From CAZSHB01 sp964606885 (GTDB lineage Bacteria > Babelota > Babeliae > Babelales > CAIQNR01): a stretch of 21,996 bases of DNA. The notes below the pieces were generated by a model. That model worked only from the letters and a program-made list of their open reading frames with translations, ran no database searches and was not told the DNA's origin. The DNA is taken from the NCBI GenBank assembly GCA_964606885.1, contig CAZSHB010000014.1:1-21996 (forward strand), given 5' to 3'. Positions 7,219-14,685 of the stretch are shown here, piece after piece; the stretch's first letter is position 1, and every line of letters starts with the position of its first letter. Made by a program: the position numbers and the translations under genes.

Positions 7219-8283
7219 TTAAGCTACAAAAGGTTTTTTGCGTCGTTCTTGACGTTCAAACTCACGATGTGCATCAATAATTTCATCAAGATCTCCAAGC
7301 ATAATCACATCAAGTTTTTTGAGTGTTAATTCAACTTGGTGATCAGTAATGCGATTTTGTGGATAGTTGTACGTACGTACTTTTTCTGCACGCATACCAC
7401 GCCCAATAAGTTCTTTACGATGCTCACTAAGCTCAGCATCCTGCTTTGCTTGGTGCGATGCAATAAGACGCGAACGTAACATTTTTAATGCTTTGTTTTT
7501 GTTTTTAAGTTGCGAACGTTCATCTTGGCAACTGACTGCCACACCCGTTGGAATGTGAGTAATACGTACAGCAGAGTCGGTTGTGTTAACATGCTGTCCG
7601 CCAGCACCACTTGCCCGAAACACATCGATACGTAACTGATCGGGAGAGATATCAAAATCAACTTCGTCAGTTTCTGGTAACACCGCTACGGTTGCTGTTG
7701 ATGTATGAATACGACCTGAATTTTCTGTAGCAGGAACACGCTGAACGCGATGCACACCAGATTCGTACTTTAAGTGTCCATACACTTCACGACCTTCAAT
7801 AGTCAGTACCACTTCCTTAATGCCTTTTAAATCGGTCTGGCTCATATCAGAAATTTGAGCAACCCAACCTTTTGTAAGTGCATACTGGGTGTACATTTTA
7901 AGAAGATCAGCAGCAAAAAGTGCTGCTTCTTGCCCACCAGCACCAGCCCGTATTTCAAGAAAAACTGAACGTTTATCATACGGATTGGGTGGATACATAA
8001 GATCATCAAGCTCGAGTTCTGCAGCAGTTTTTTTTGCTTGCAGTTCTTCCAGCTCCAAAGAAAAAAGTTCTGACATAGATGCATCAGAACTTTCCGCTTG
8101 TTGTTGGGAAACCTCCGCAATTGCTCTTTGTGCTTCAAGAACTTTTTCTTGTTGATCGATAAAACCTTTCAACCGAGACTGTTCTTTTTGCAGAACATGA
8201 CGTTGTTTTGAATCAACGTTTGCACCAGAGAGTTTTTGCGTCAGTTCATCATAACGATGACGTATAGCTTCCCAATTGTTCAT
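7219..8283 (-). CDS. prfA: peptide chain release factor 1
   Basis: RF1 recognises UAA and UAG in the ribosomal A site and triggers peptide release. The 354-aa protein has full length. The stop-codon-reading tripeptide is PAT (184-186 in RVPATENSG), the RF1 form; RF2 would have SPF. The catalytic GGQ is at 228-230 in GAGGQHVNTTDSAVR. The N-terminal helical domain (1-100) and the C-terminal basic region are present. A weak GGGG lies 11 bases before the ATG. It follows rpmE by 20 bp; the rpmE-prfA order is common in bacteria. The usual next gene, prmC (which methylates the GGQ glutamine), is not adjacent here. Confidence 0.97.
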   Translation of the reverse strand: MNNWEAIRHRYDELTQKLSGANVDSKQRHVLQKEQSRLKGFIDQQEKVLEAQRAIAEVSQQQAESSDASMSELFSLELEELQAKKTAAELELDDLMYPPNPYDKRSVFLEIRAGAGGQEAALFAADLLKMYTQYALTKGWVAQISDMSQTDLKGIKEVVLTIEGREVYGHLKYESGVHRVQRVPATENSGRIHTSTATVAVLPETDEVDFDISPDQLRIDVFRASGAGGQHVNTTDSAVRITHIPTGVAVSCQDERSQLKNKNKALKMLRSRLIASHQAKQDAELSEHRKELIGRGMRAEKVRTYNYPQNRITDHQVELTLKKLDVIMLGDLDEIIDAHREFERQERRKKPFVA

Positions 8284-8303
8284 ACTGTTTATACCCCAAA
8301 GAC

Positions 8304-8522
8304 TTATTTTTTAGCTTTTGGAGAAAAACCTTCATAACGCTTAGAGAACTTTTCAATTCGACCAGCTGTATCAACAAATTTTTGCTGACCAGTATAAAAA
8401 GGATGGCATGACGAACAAAGCGTCGCGCGAATTTCTTTTACTGTTGAATGGGTCTTGAATTGATTGCCACAGGTACAGTGGACAGTTACTTCAAATAACT
8501 CTGGATGAAGACTTTTCTTCAA
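8304..8522 (-). CDS. rpmE: 50S ribosomal protein L31 (zinc-binding type)
   Basis: A 72-aa protein of the large ribosomal subunit that contributes to a bridge to the 30S subunit. The four zinc-ligand cysteines of the C+ form are present: C16 and C18 (HCTCGN) and C36 and C39 (CSSCHPFYTG). The start codon is TTG at 8522 with AGAGGT upstream at good spacing; the protein then begins MKKSLHPE, the expected N-terminus. It is the first gene of the rpmE-prfA unit. A putative promoter lies at 8579-8607, with an imperfect palindrome across its -35. Confidence 0.95.
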   Translation of the reverse strand: MKKSLHPELFEVTVHCTCGNQFKTHSTVKEIRATLCSSCHPFYTGQQKFVDTAGRIEKFSKRYEGFSPKAKK

Positions 8523-8578
8523 GGGCTACCTCTTTGTACTTAAGTAAGGGATCTAATACACGACTCACAAGGACATTC

Positions 8579-8607
8579 AGTATCATCTAAAATGAGCACT
8601 TTGTAAA
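8579..8607 (-). promoter_or_regulatory. putative promoter of rpmE-prfA
   Basis: On the minus strand TTTACA (8607-8602) and GATACT (8584-8579) are 17 bp apart, 57 bp before the TTG start. The palindrome at 8606-8621 touches the -35. Confidence 0.38.
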
Positions 8608-8667
8608 GGCCAATTGGGCTTATCACCTGTTTACTTATACAGCAACTATATCCAACCCCTTCTACCC

Positions 8668-8713
8668 ATAAGCTTAACGGGTTCAATTTTGAGCTTATTT
8701 TAGCTTTTTATTC
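8668..8713 (+). other. orphan hairpin upstream of the FKBP gene
   Basis: ATAAGCTTAA (8668-8677) pairs with TTGAGCTTAT (8689-8698) over ten positions, one of them G-U, with an 11-nt loop. T-rich sequence follows. It looks like a plus-strand terminator, yet no plus-strand gene precedes it between the divergent rpmE and FKBP genes. It could be a barrier to read-through or end a short RNA. Confidence 0.4.
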
Positions 8714-8741
8714 TTTTACATTTTGAAAGAACTGGTACACT
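8713..8741 (+). promoter_or_regulatory. putative extended -10 promoter of the FKBP gene
   Basis: TACACT (8736-8741) is preceded by TGG, an extended -10. The best -35 is weak: CTTTTA at 17 bp, or TTTACA at 15 bp. It gives a leader of about 30 nt. Confidence 0.38.
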
Positions 8742-8777
8742 TTTACAGTGAAAATTCATATTTTTAAAGGAGACCGT

Positions 8778-9233
8778 ATGAACAAAGTGTTACTAACTGT
8801 TCTTATTTCAGGACTAATTATCGTCGGAGGATGCTCAATGTCCAAACAAAAAGATACTGCCCCTGCAGGTAAAGTAAAAACTGCATCAGGTCTAGAATAC
8901 GAAGTGCTTACCCCTGCCCCAGCAGGCGCTGTTCAATGCAAATCAGGCGACATGGTAACCGTACACTATTCAGGCTGGCTCAATGATGACGGCCAACCAG
9001 GAGCTCCTTTTGATAGCTCATACAACCGCAATGAACCGTTCCAATTTGTTGTTGGCTACGGCATGGTCATTGCAGGTTGGGAAGAAAGCATTATGGATAT
9101 GAAGGTGGGCGAAAAACGCCGCGTGTATATCCCTTCTCGCCTTGGCTACGGTGCACAAGGTGCAGGCAGAGCAATACCACCACATGCAGATTTAATCTTT
9201 GATGTTGAAATCATCAGCACCAAAGCTCGCTAA
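8778..9233 (+). CDS. FKBP-type peptidyl-prolyl isomerase lipoprotein
   Basis: A cis-trans prolyl isomerase that helps fold proteins in the cell envelope. The 151-aa protein starts at the ATG at 8778, five bases after AAAGGAG. The upstream in-frame GTG at 8748 lacks support. The leader is a lipoprotein signal with lipobox IVGG before C19. The FKBP domain covers about residues 33-150: MVTVHYSGWLNDDGQPGAPFDSS split by a short insert, FVVGYGMVIAGWEE, then KRRVYIPSRLGYGAQGAG and IPPHADLIFDVEI. Active-site aromatics (Tyr in HYSG, Trp in GWEE, Tyr in GYGA, Phe in IFDVE) are present. FKBP lipoproteins resembling Mip are surface factors in some intracellular bacteria, but this one lacks Mip's N-terminal dimer helix and is a minimal single-domain form. 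Confidence 0.93.
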   Translation: MNKVLLTVLISGLIIVGGCSMSKQKDTAPAGKVKTASGLEYEVLTPAPAGAVQCKSGDMVTVHYSGWLNDDGQPGAPFDSSYNRNEPFQFVVGYGMVIAGWEESIMDMKVGEKRRVYIPSRLGYGAQGAGRAIPPHADLIFDVEIISTKAR

Positions 9234-9253
9234 AAACTTTTAGCTTTGCCCTA

Positions 9254-9329
9254 TAAGGTCATTTTACTAGTATATGTATGCAAACAATATGTATGCATAA
9301 GAACATAAGTAAAATGACCTTAATTTTTT
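9254..9329 (+). terminator. long-loop terminator with nested repeats
   Basis: A perfect 15-bp stem, TAAGGTCATTTTACT (9254-9268) with AGTAAAATGACCTTA (9308-9322), is followed by ATTTTTT. The 39-nt loop holds a direct repeat of ATATGTATGC (9272-9281, 9287-9296) and can pair further inside (TATGT with ACATA, TATGC with GCATA). It lies 20 bp after the FKBP stop. Confidence 0.7.
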
Positions 9330-9357
9330 ACTGCCAGACGAAAGTGCAGTGTGCTCT

Positions 9358-9666
9358 ATGACGAAGAAAATCCCCCTGGTTGTCATAGTTGGATCCGTTA
9401 TTTTTTTTACTACTTTCTCTCTTTTTATTCATGCGCAAAAAGCATCCCGTATCAGCATCTGTCCCTTATTTGATAAGTATCACGATCTGTGGTTTTGGAT
9501 GATACTCAATATGGGCGTTGTCTTTTTCTGGCGCGGCTCATGGGGTCTTTTAGATCTTATTGTCTTCCCGAACGATATGATTAAAAGCTACAGTGTCTCA
9601 CTTGCTATTGGCATATTTTTGCTGGGCATGGCCTATGCACTGGGCCACACAGACTTTTCTATTTAA
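9358..9666 (+). CDS. small integral membrane protein, family unknown
   Basis: A 102-aa protein with three likely membrane segments: about 6-24, 42-60 and 75-94. The central part has a distinctive FFWRGSWGLLDLIVFPND pattern (about residues 52-69) that looks conserved in style, with Arg and Asp near a membrane edge. I do not recognise the family. The ATG at 9358 (MTKKIP) is preferred over the in-frame GTG at 9349, but no clear Shine-Dalgarno precedes either. It lies 28 bp after the long-loop terminator and has no obvious partner. Lack of frame disruption and the membrane topology support a real gene. Confidence 0.6.
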   Translation: MTKKIPLVVIVGSVIFFTTFSLFIHAQKASRISICPLFDKYHDLWFWMILNMGVVFFWRGSWGLLDLIVFPNDMIKSYSVSLAIGIFLLGMAYALGHTDFSI

Positions 9667-9728
9667 GCCTGCGCACACAACTTCCCCAAGCGCACACCAT
9701 AACGCCCGCCTATAAGCACTTTTCTACC

Positions 9729-9756
9729 TTGATAATAGCCTGCCAATCTATACACT
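9729..9756 (+). promoter_or_regulatory. putative promoter of the metallopeptidase-like gene
   Basis: TTGATA (9729-9734) and TACACT (9751-9756) are 16 bp apart, with the ATG 38 bp further. The same TACACT hexamer is the likely -10 of the FKBP gene. Confidence 0.38.
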
Positions 9757-9794
9757 TATAGCTATCGAAAAATTATACTATAGGGGTATTTCAC

Positions 9795-10676
9795 ATGTCT
9801 TTTTCTAAAAAAACGTTACTTGTTGCTATGCTTTGTGCAACAACTGCGCAAGCACACAATAAACCAAGATTTTTTGAGCAAATCAAACAAGCTTTTAACG
9901 ATGGTTGTAAGGCAGCATCCGCATGCCCTGGTGATACCCCAACACATCCTACTGTTGAAGCATTAGGCATGGAAGCACAACAAAAAGTTGGTGTGGAAAA
10001 GCCCTTACCAATATTCAGTATGAACCCTCATCATCCAATGACACTCTTTGCAGGGGCAATGACAGATAGGCATGGCATACACGTTAGCCCACAACTTCTT
10101 CTTGTGTCATATGGAGTAGCACGTTCTACCATGCATCATGAAGCTATACATGCTAGAGAACATGACTACCAAAATATAATCCATAAAGTTACTGTTGGTA
10201 CTGCAGCAGGAGCCCTAGCAGGATATGCAACATGCAGAAAACTAAACCGATCAAAGCGCATACTTGGTGTACTTACTGGTGCTTATCTCATGAACATCAT
10301 AACTAGACAAGTAATAAATCAAACCGTAGAAGCACGTGCTGACCGCGAAGGTTTTAAAGCAACTGATTGTGGTCCATGTATGGAAGAAATGGCTGCAAAT
10401 AGAGAAATGTTAGAAGTGTCACCAATTTTTAATCCATTCAAATATTTTGGCTATGTTTCTTCAAAAGAGGTTGCCCAAATCGCACAAGAGCTTAAAGGAA
10501 AAACATGTGCTCATCATGCAACACCAGAAAAACAAGCAGAAGCTAAATATAATAGTGCTGTTATGAAAGATTGGTGCGTTCAAGAAAGAACTCGTCAAAA
10601 CGATCTTGCAGAACTACAAGCGGCTGAACATGCAGTTACTGAAAAAGAAGAACAGTGCATGAGAAGATTCCAGTAA
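9795..10676 (+). CDS. exported HExxH zinc metallopeptidase-like protein
   Basis: A 293-aa protein with a Sec signal peptide (residues 1-20, ending AQA). It carries HEAIH at 115-119, matching the HExxH zinc motif, and a downstream EARADREGF (E179) that fits the third zinc-ligand glutamate of gluzincins such as M48-like peptidases. A hydrophobic, Gly/Ala-rich stretch between them (about 130-168) could be a helical hairpin in the membrane, as M48 enzymes have. The C-terminal third is charged and helical, and the protein has many Cys (CPGD, DCGPC, TCAHH, DWC, QC), suggesting disulfides outside the cytoplasm. TAGGGG precedes the ATG. Its substrate is unknown. It has a single-gene layout with a likely promoter at 9729-9756. 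The family call is moderate because overall similarity to M48 cannot be tested here. Confidence 0.65.
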   Translation: MSFSKKTLLVAMLCATTAQAHNKPRFFEQIKQAFNDGCKAASACPGDTPTHPTVEALGMEAQQKVGVEKPLPIFSMNPHHPMTLFAGAMTDRHGIHVSPQLLLVSYGVARSTMHHEAIHAREHDYQNIIHKVTVGTAAGALAGYATCRKLNRSKRILGVLTGAYLMNIITRQVINQTVEARADREGFKATDCGPCMEEMAANREMLEVSPIFNPFKYFGYVSSKEVAQIAQELKGKTCAHHATPEKQAEAKYNSAVMKDWCVQERTRQNDLAELQAAEHAVTEKEEQCMRRFQ

Positions 10677-10916
10677 TCTTTTTCTCAAGCAAAACAAAAG
10701 CCAGTCGCCATAAAGTTGCTATTTATCGATCATCTGGTACTGTAAAAAGCATGTGTACAATAAAAAGCGTCACTCACCAATCAATCTCAAGATCAACAAC
10801 ACAGGGCAATTTGGCTCAGTGCGCTTTTGCGTTTCCCTTTTATTTTTATCAATTTTTTACTAATAACCGGGGTACGTTGTACGCGTAATGTGTAGATCTA
10901 TACAAGATAAAAACTT

Positions 10917-10944
10917 AAAACCCGGTCCCAAGCCGGGTTTTTTT
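10917..10944 (+). terminator. rho-independent terminator
   Basis: AAACCCGG (10918-10925) and CCGGGTTT (10933-10940) form an 8-bp stem around a TCCCAAG loop, followed by a run of T. It isolates the downstream ABC operon from upstream transcription. Confidence 0.88.
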
Positions 10945-10988
10945 ATTTATAGGGAGAAAATAATTATTGTAGTAATGGATAAAAAAGT

Positions 10989-11018
10989 TTGTAATAACAG
11001 TAACAGTGTCATTAATAG
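10989..11018 (+). promoter_or_regulatory. possible promoter of the left ABC operon
   Basis: TTGTAA (10989-10994) and TAATAG (11013-11018) are 18 bp apart, about 18 bp before the ATG at 11037. Other AT-rich choices nearby are nearly as good, so the exact site is uncertain. Confidence 0.3.
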
Positions 11019-11036
11019 TATCTAAAGGTCATCATT

Positions 11037-12011
11037 ATGAAAAAAACAGTTCTTCTTATAGCCAGCGCAGCGATTGTTGGTATAGGTATACTAATTCTTA
11101 CTACCAAACACCCTACTAAACCTGCTGCAACCTATACCGTTGGCATCTTACAAACCGCATCACATCCAGCACTTGATGCCACACGTGAAGGCTTTATGGA
11201 AGAACTCAGCACCCTACTAAATGGCGACATCACCTGGGTAGTTCATAATGCTCAAGGAACTATTTCCCAAGCGCATGCCATCGCTCAGCAACTACACACC
11301 AATAGTGCATATAATGCGTTTTTTGCTATTGCAACACCAGCTGCTCAAGCCCTTGCATCCGTAGAAAAAGAACGACCTATTATCATTGCGGCGGTTACTG
11401 ACCCTGCTTCATTAGGATTTGTATCTCCTACAACCAACGTATGTGGCATAAGTGATATGATCGATATCCCTGCACAAATTGACATGCTTATAAAGCTGCT
11501 GCCTAACGCACAAACTGTTGGTCTGCTGTACACTTCAGGAGAAGCAAATTCAGTTGCATTAGTACAAAAAATGGAACAAGAACTTACTCGACGTGGTCTT
11601 ATGGTAAGCCATTTTGCTGTCAGTGGAGAAGCTGATATCCAAGCAATGACCGAAAGCGCATGCCGCAAAGTTGATGTCTTATTAACACCAACAGATAACA
11701 CTATTGCTGCAACTATGCCTCTTATAACGTCCATTACCAGAACATATCTCAAACCTCTTATTGCAAGCCATAATGCTGCAGTAGCAGAAGGTGCACTTGC
11801 TGCACGTGGAGTTGATTATAAAGAAAGTGGTAAAGAAGCTGCTCGTGTCGCCTACGCTCTGCTGGTAGATGGGGCTCAACCAGCAGACCTATCTTTCAGT
11901 CAAGGCAACAGTAATACCGTCATGGTCAATCAAGACACACTTGCATTATTAAGTTTAGAAATACCTGAAGATATGCAAAACTATGTACTCTTAATAAACG
12001 ATGCTGCTTAA
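11037..12011 (+). CDS. ABC transporter substrate-binding protein, ABC_sub_bind (TrpX-like) family, copy 1
   Basis: A 324-aa periplasmic binding protein held by an N-terminal membrane helix (residues 3-22); no lipobox is present. The two-lobe fold of the family is recognisable: YTVGILQTASHPALDATREG (33-52), FFAIATPAAQALA (95-107), VGLLYTSGEANS (161-172), then VDVLLTPTDNT (212-222) and a final region ending RGVDYKESGKEAARVAY. Related transporters in Firmicutes (TrpXYZ) import tryptophan, and others in the family import small amino-acid-like ligands. The likely ligand-pocket segment reads S244-H245-N246 here, while the next gene has S-D-N at the same register. AAAGG precedes the ATG. First gene of a four-gene operon (two binding proteins, permease, ATPase). 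Ligand unknown. Confidence 0.88.
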   Translation: MKKTVLLIASAAIVGIGILILTTKHPTKPAATYTVGILQTASHPALDATREGFMEELSTLLNGDITWVVHNAQGTISQAHAIAQQLHTNSAYNAFFAIATPAAQALASVEKERPIIIAAVTDPASLGFVSPTTNVCGISDMIDIPAQIDMLIKLLPNAQTVGLLYTSGEANSVALVQKMEQELTRRGLMVSHFAVSGEADIQAMTESACRKVDVLLTPTDNTIAATMPLITSITRTYLKPLIASHNAAVAEGALAARGVDYKESGKEAARVAYALLVDGAQPADLSFSQGNSNTVMVNQDTLALLSLEIPEDMQNYVLLINDAA

Positions 12012-12051
12012 ACATAAACCGTAATGTATCCACTATAAAGGATGTCCTCTT

Positions 12052-13023
12052 ATGAAAAAAATAGTTCTTACCGCGACAGCAACAGCTTTTGTTGTAGCCG
12101 CACTGTTGATTCTTAAAGCAACGCGTAAACAAAACAATCCTAATGCATACAAAATTGGCATCTTACAAACAGCATCTCATCCAGCTCTTGATGCCGCACG
12201 CATAGGTTTTATGGAAGAATTAACACTACTGCTTAATGACGATGTGGAATGGACTATCCACAACGCACAAGGCACCATCACCCAAGCGCATGCCCTTGCT
12301 CAGCAGTTCCATGCTAACGGTTCGTACGATGCTTTCTTTGCTATTGCAACACCTGCTGCACAAGCACTTGCAACAGTAGAAAAAGAACGACCTATTATTA
12401 TTGCAGCTGTTACAGACCCTGCATCATTAGGCTTTGTACACCCAAACACCAACATATGCGGCGTTAACGATATGATCGATGTAGCTGGCCAAATTCAAAT
12501 GCTGACACAACTCCTACCTGATGCAAAAACAATCGGTCTTTTATACACATCAGGCGAAACCAACTCTCTAGCATTAGTTGAAAAGATGGAAAAAGAACTT
12601 GCAAAAAGAGGCCTACGCGTTCAGCATTTTGCCGTAAGCAGCGAATCTGACATGCAAGCAATGACTGAAAGCGCATGCCGTAAAGTTGACGTTCTTTTGG
12701 CTCCTACAGATAACACCGTTGCATCATCTATAAGCCTTATAAGTAGCATTGCTCGTGATTATAAAAAACCATTTATCGTCAGCGATAACCTGCTTGTACA
12801 ATATGGCCCGCTTGCAGCACAAGGTGTTAATTACGAAGAAAGTGGCAGACAGGCAGCACGTATTGCACACCAAGTAATTAAAGAAAACAAAAAACCTGCC
12901 GATCTACGTATTGCCATGGCTGACAGTGATCAGGTAGTTATTAACGAAGAAACGTTAACACTCCTTGGTATGAACGCCCCTGAGCTCACCAATCAGTTAA
13001 CCTTAGTAAAGGACGCACAATGA
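12052..13023 (+). CDS. ABC transporter substrate-binding protein, ABC_sub_bind (TrpX-like) family, copy 2
   Basis: A 323-aa paralogue of the upstream protein, 40 bp after it and aligned without gaps over most of its length, with well over half of residues identical by eye. Long shared blocks include ILQTASHPALDA, FFAIATPAAQALA, VEKERPIIIAAVTDPASLGF and MTESACRKVDVLL. The N-terminal membrane anchor and the linker differ most. It has the family-typical acidic pocket residue (VSDN, D245) where copy 1 has His. An ATG at 12052 is preceded by AAAGGATG. Its TGA overlaps the permease ATG (ATGA, 13020-13023). A tandem duplication followed by divergence is the simplest explanation. Two binding proteins feeding one permease would widen the ligand range. 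Confidence 0.88.
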   Translation: MKKIVLTATATAFVVAALLILKATRKQNNPNAYKIGILQTASHPALDAARIGFMEELTLLLNDDVEWTIHNAQGTITQAHALAQQFHANGSYDAFFAIATPAAQALATVEKERPIIIAAVTDPASLGFVHPNTNICGVNDMIDVAGQIQMLTQLLPDAKTIGLLYTSGETNSLALVEKMEKELAKRGLRVQHFAVSSESDMQAMTESACRKVDVLLAPTDNTVASSISLISSIARDYKKPFIVSDNLLVQYGPLAAQGVNYEESGRQAARIAHQVIKENKKPADLRIAMADSDQVVINEETLTLLGMNAPELTNQLTLVKDAQ

Positions 13024-13868
13024 TAGACATCATACAATTAGCACAAGGTATTATTGAACGAGGCCTCCTGTTTGGGATTGTAGTACTCTCTGTGTATATC
13101 TCTTCTCGGTTAATTAATTTTGACAACCTCTCTGTTGAAGGTGCATTTGGTATTGGTGGTGCACTAACAGCGCTGCTTCTTAAGTACGGTGTTAACCCTT
13201 GGGTTACTCTTGTAGCAAGTATGCTCGTAGGTGCGCTTACAGGCGTTGCAACCGGATTGCTTTCTACCAAGCTCAAACTTAATAATTTAATTAGCGGTAT
13301 TGTTGTAACCACTGGCCTTTTTTCTATCACCTTAAAAATAGGTGGTTCAAACATGGTTATTAACAAAACAAAAACAATCTTTAAAAGCCTCAGTATCATC
13401 CCCCCGCACGCACAAGCTCTTATTATGCTAACGGTTATTACACTTGCCCTGCTATGTATTATCACATGGTTTTTAACAACAGAAATTGGTTTTTTGCTCC
13501 GTTCAGTTGGTGACGCTCCACAAATGCTTACCAACTTAGGTAAAAACGTTGATGGTTATATTACCTTTGGATTAGTGCTTTCTAACGCACTTGCTGCACT
13601 CAGTGGTGGGTTATTTGTACAATATGCAGGATACTTCTCTATCTGGGCAAACATCGGGATGTTGATTATTGGTCTTGCAGGCATGATTCTTGCAGAAACA
13701 ATCAGTAAGCGATTTGGGTTATCGCTCATTATTGGATCGATAGCATACCAAGCGCTTATTGCATTAACTTTTGAGTTTCAGATTAACCAAGACTGGAACA
13801 AATTAGTTACTGCAAGTCTTATTGTCATACTGATCGTCATTAAAGATTACACAAAACGGAGTCGTTAA
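13020..13868 (+). CDS. ABC transporter permease (BPD_transp_2 type, TrpY-like)
   Basis: A 282-aa inner-membrane protein forming the channel of the left ABC importer. It has about eight hydrophobic segments. The N-terminal LINFDNLSVEGAFGIGGALTA region (about 30-50) and the C-terminal LGKNVDGYITFGLVLSNALAALSGG region (about 175-200), with its loop before the last helices, match the permease type found with TrpX-like binding proteins and with branched-chain-type importers. It overlaps the upstream binding protein by 4 bp and ends one base before the ATPase, so the three are likely made in fixed proportion. As only one permease is present, the transporter would use a homodimer. Confidence 0.88.
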   Translation: MIDIIQLAQGIIERGLLFGIVVLSVYISSRLINFDNLSVEGAFGIGGALTALLLKYGVNPWVTLVASMLVGALTGVATGLLSTKLKLNNLISGIVVTTGLFSITLKIGGSNMVINKTKTIFKSLSIIPPHAQALIMLTVITLALLCIITWFLTTEIGFLLRSVGDAPQMLTNLGKNVDGYITFGLVLSNALAALSGGLFVQYAGYFSIWANIGMLIIGLAGMILAETISKRFGLSLIIGSIAYQALIALTFEFQINQDWNKLVTASLIVILIVIKDYTKRSR

Positions 13869-13869
13869 T

Positions 13870-14622
13870 ATGTTAAAACTTAATCAGATCAACGTATGGT
13901 TTGGACGTAATCATGTGTTAAAGAACCTTTCTTGCACCGTACAAGAAGGAGACTTTGTTGTTATTCTTGGTACTAACGGCGCAGGTAAAAGTACTTTTTT
14001 TGATACTATTGCCGGTAAAGTAATGCCTACCAGCGGCTCAGTGATTCTTGCAGATAAAGACATCACCAAACAGAACGAACAAGAACGTGCTGCAGCGGTA
14101 ACCCGTATTTTCCAAAGCACACGTCTTAATTCTGTAGGATCTATGACTGTTGCAGAAAACTTGTGCATGGCCCATTACAGCCGCCGTTGTGCAAATCTCA
14201 GTTCTGGTACTGCAACACTAACCCAAGAACAGCTAGAGCACATTGTGCAAGACCTTGGCATGGACAAGGCCGTATTAGCACGCCGCATGAATCAACTTTC
14301 TGGCGGCCAACGTCAACTGATAGCGTTTGCTATGGCAACACAAAAGATTCCTCATATTTTATTACTTGATGAACCAACTGCAGCGCTCGATCCACAAGCA
14401 GCAACAACGCTCTTAAGCCACGCGGTAAAGTTTATCAAACAACATAAGATTACTACCCTGCTTATTACACACGATCCGCATATTGCACTCAGTGTTGGTA
14501 ATAAAATATGGGTTCTTGAACATGGCATGATTGCACGTCAGTATACCCAAGCTGATAAACATACACTGAACCCAGAACAGCTTATTGGTCAGATTGATTA
14601 CAAAAAGCTAACTGCTTATTAA
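13870..14622 (+). CDS. ABC transporter ATP-binding protein (TrpZ-like)
   Basis: A 250-aa ATPase that powers the left importer. All motifs are present: Walker A GTNGAGKST (34-42), Q-loop Q82, signature LSGGQ (143-147), Walker B ILLLDEP (163-169), D-loop and switch His H201. Length is normal for an importer ATPase. CGGAG in the end of the permease gene serves as the ribosome site; the gap is one base. It is the last gene of the operon and is followed by the bidirectional terminator at 14638-14678. Its motif positions match residue for residue those of the ATPase in the opposing cassette. Confidence 0.94.
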   Translation: MLKLNQINVWFGRNHVLKNLSCTVQEGDFVVILGTNGAGKSTFFDTIAGKVMPTSGSVILADKDITKQNEQERAAAVTRIFQSTRLNSVGSMTVAENLCMAHYSRRCANLSSGTATLTQEQLEHIVQDLGMDKAVLARRMNQLSGGQRQLIAFAMATQKIPHILLLDEPTAALDPQAATTLLSHAVKFIKQHKITTLLITHDPHIALSVGNKIWVLEHGMIARQYTQADKHTLNPEQLIGQIDYKKLTAY

Positions 14623-14637
14623 GCAAAACAAATACCA

Positions 14638-14678
14638 TAAAAAATAATGCCGGATTTTTATCTCCGGCATTATTTTTT
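14638..14678. terminator. bidirectional terminator between the two ABC operons
   Basis: A perfect 14-bp inverted repeat, AAAATAATGCCGGA (14641-14654) and TCCGGCATTATTTT (14663-14676), has an 8-nt loop. It has an A-run on the left and a T-run on the right, so it can act in both directions. It sits 15 bp after one operon and 8 bp before the other operon's stop codon. Confidence 0.92.
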
Positions 14679-14685
14679 GATTAAA

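Larger units (their letters stand above)
10677..11036 (+). other. 360-bp intergenic stretch with a distal terminator
   Basis: No gene is supported. A 77-codon frame (10655-10888) overlaps the previous gene, lacks a ribosome site, and has unconvincing composition. A clear terminator at 10917-10944 lies 240 bp past the stop of the metallopeptidase-like gene, so the stretch is either a long 3' untranslated region or holds a small RNA. A possible promoter for the ABC operon is at 10989-11018. Confidence 0.5.

Noticed and set aside
7889..8155. 88-codon plus-strand frame within prfA
   Set aside because: Shadow of the strongly supported prfA gene; Ser/Ala-rich low-complexity product and no ribosome site.
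10655..10888. 77-codon plus-strand frame after the metallopeptidase-like gene
   Set aside because: It overlaps the end of the previous gene in another frame, has no ribosome site, and its composition is not protein-like.
11345..11752. 135-codon minus-strand frame within binding protein copy 1
   Set aside because: Antisense shadow; copy 2 does not preserve the same antisense frame at similar length.
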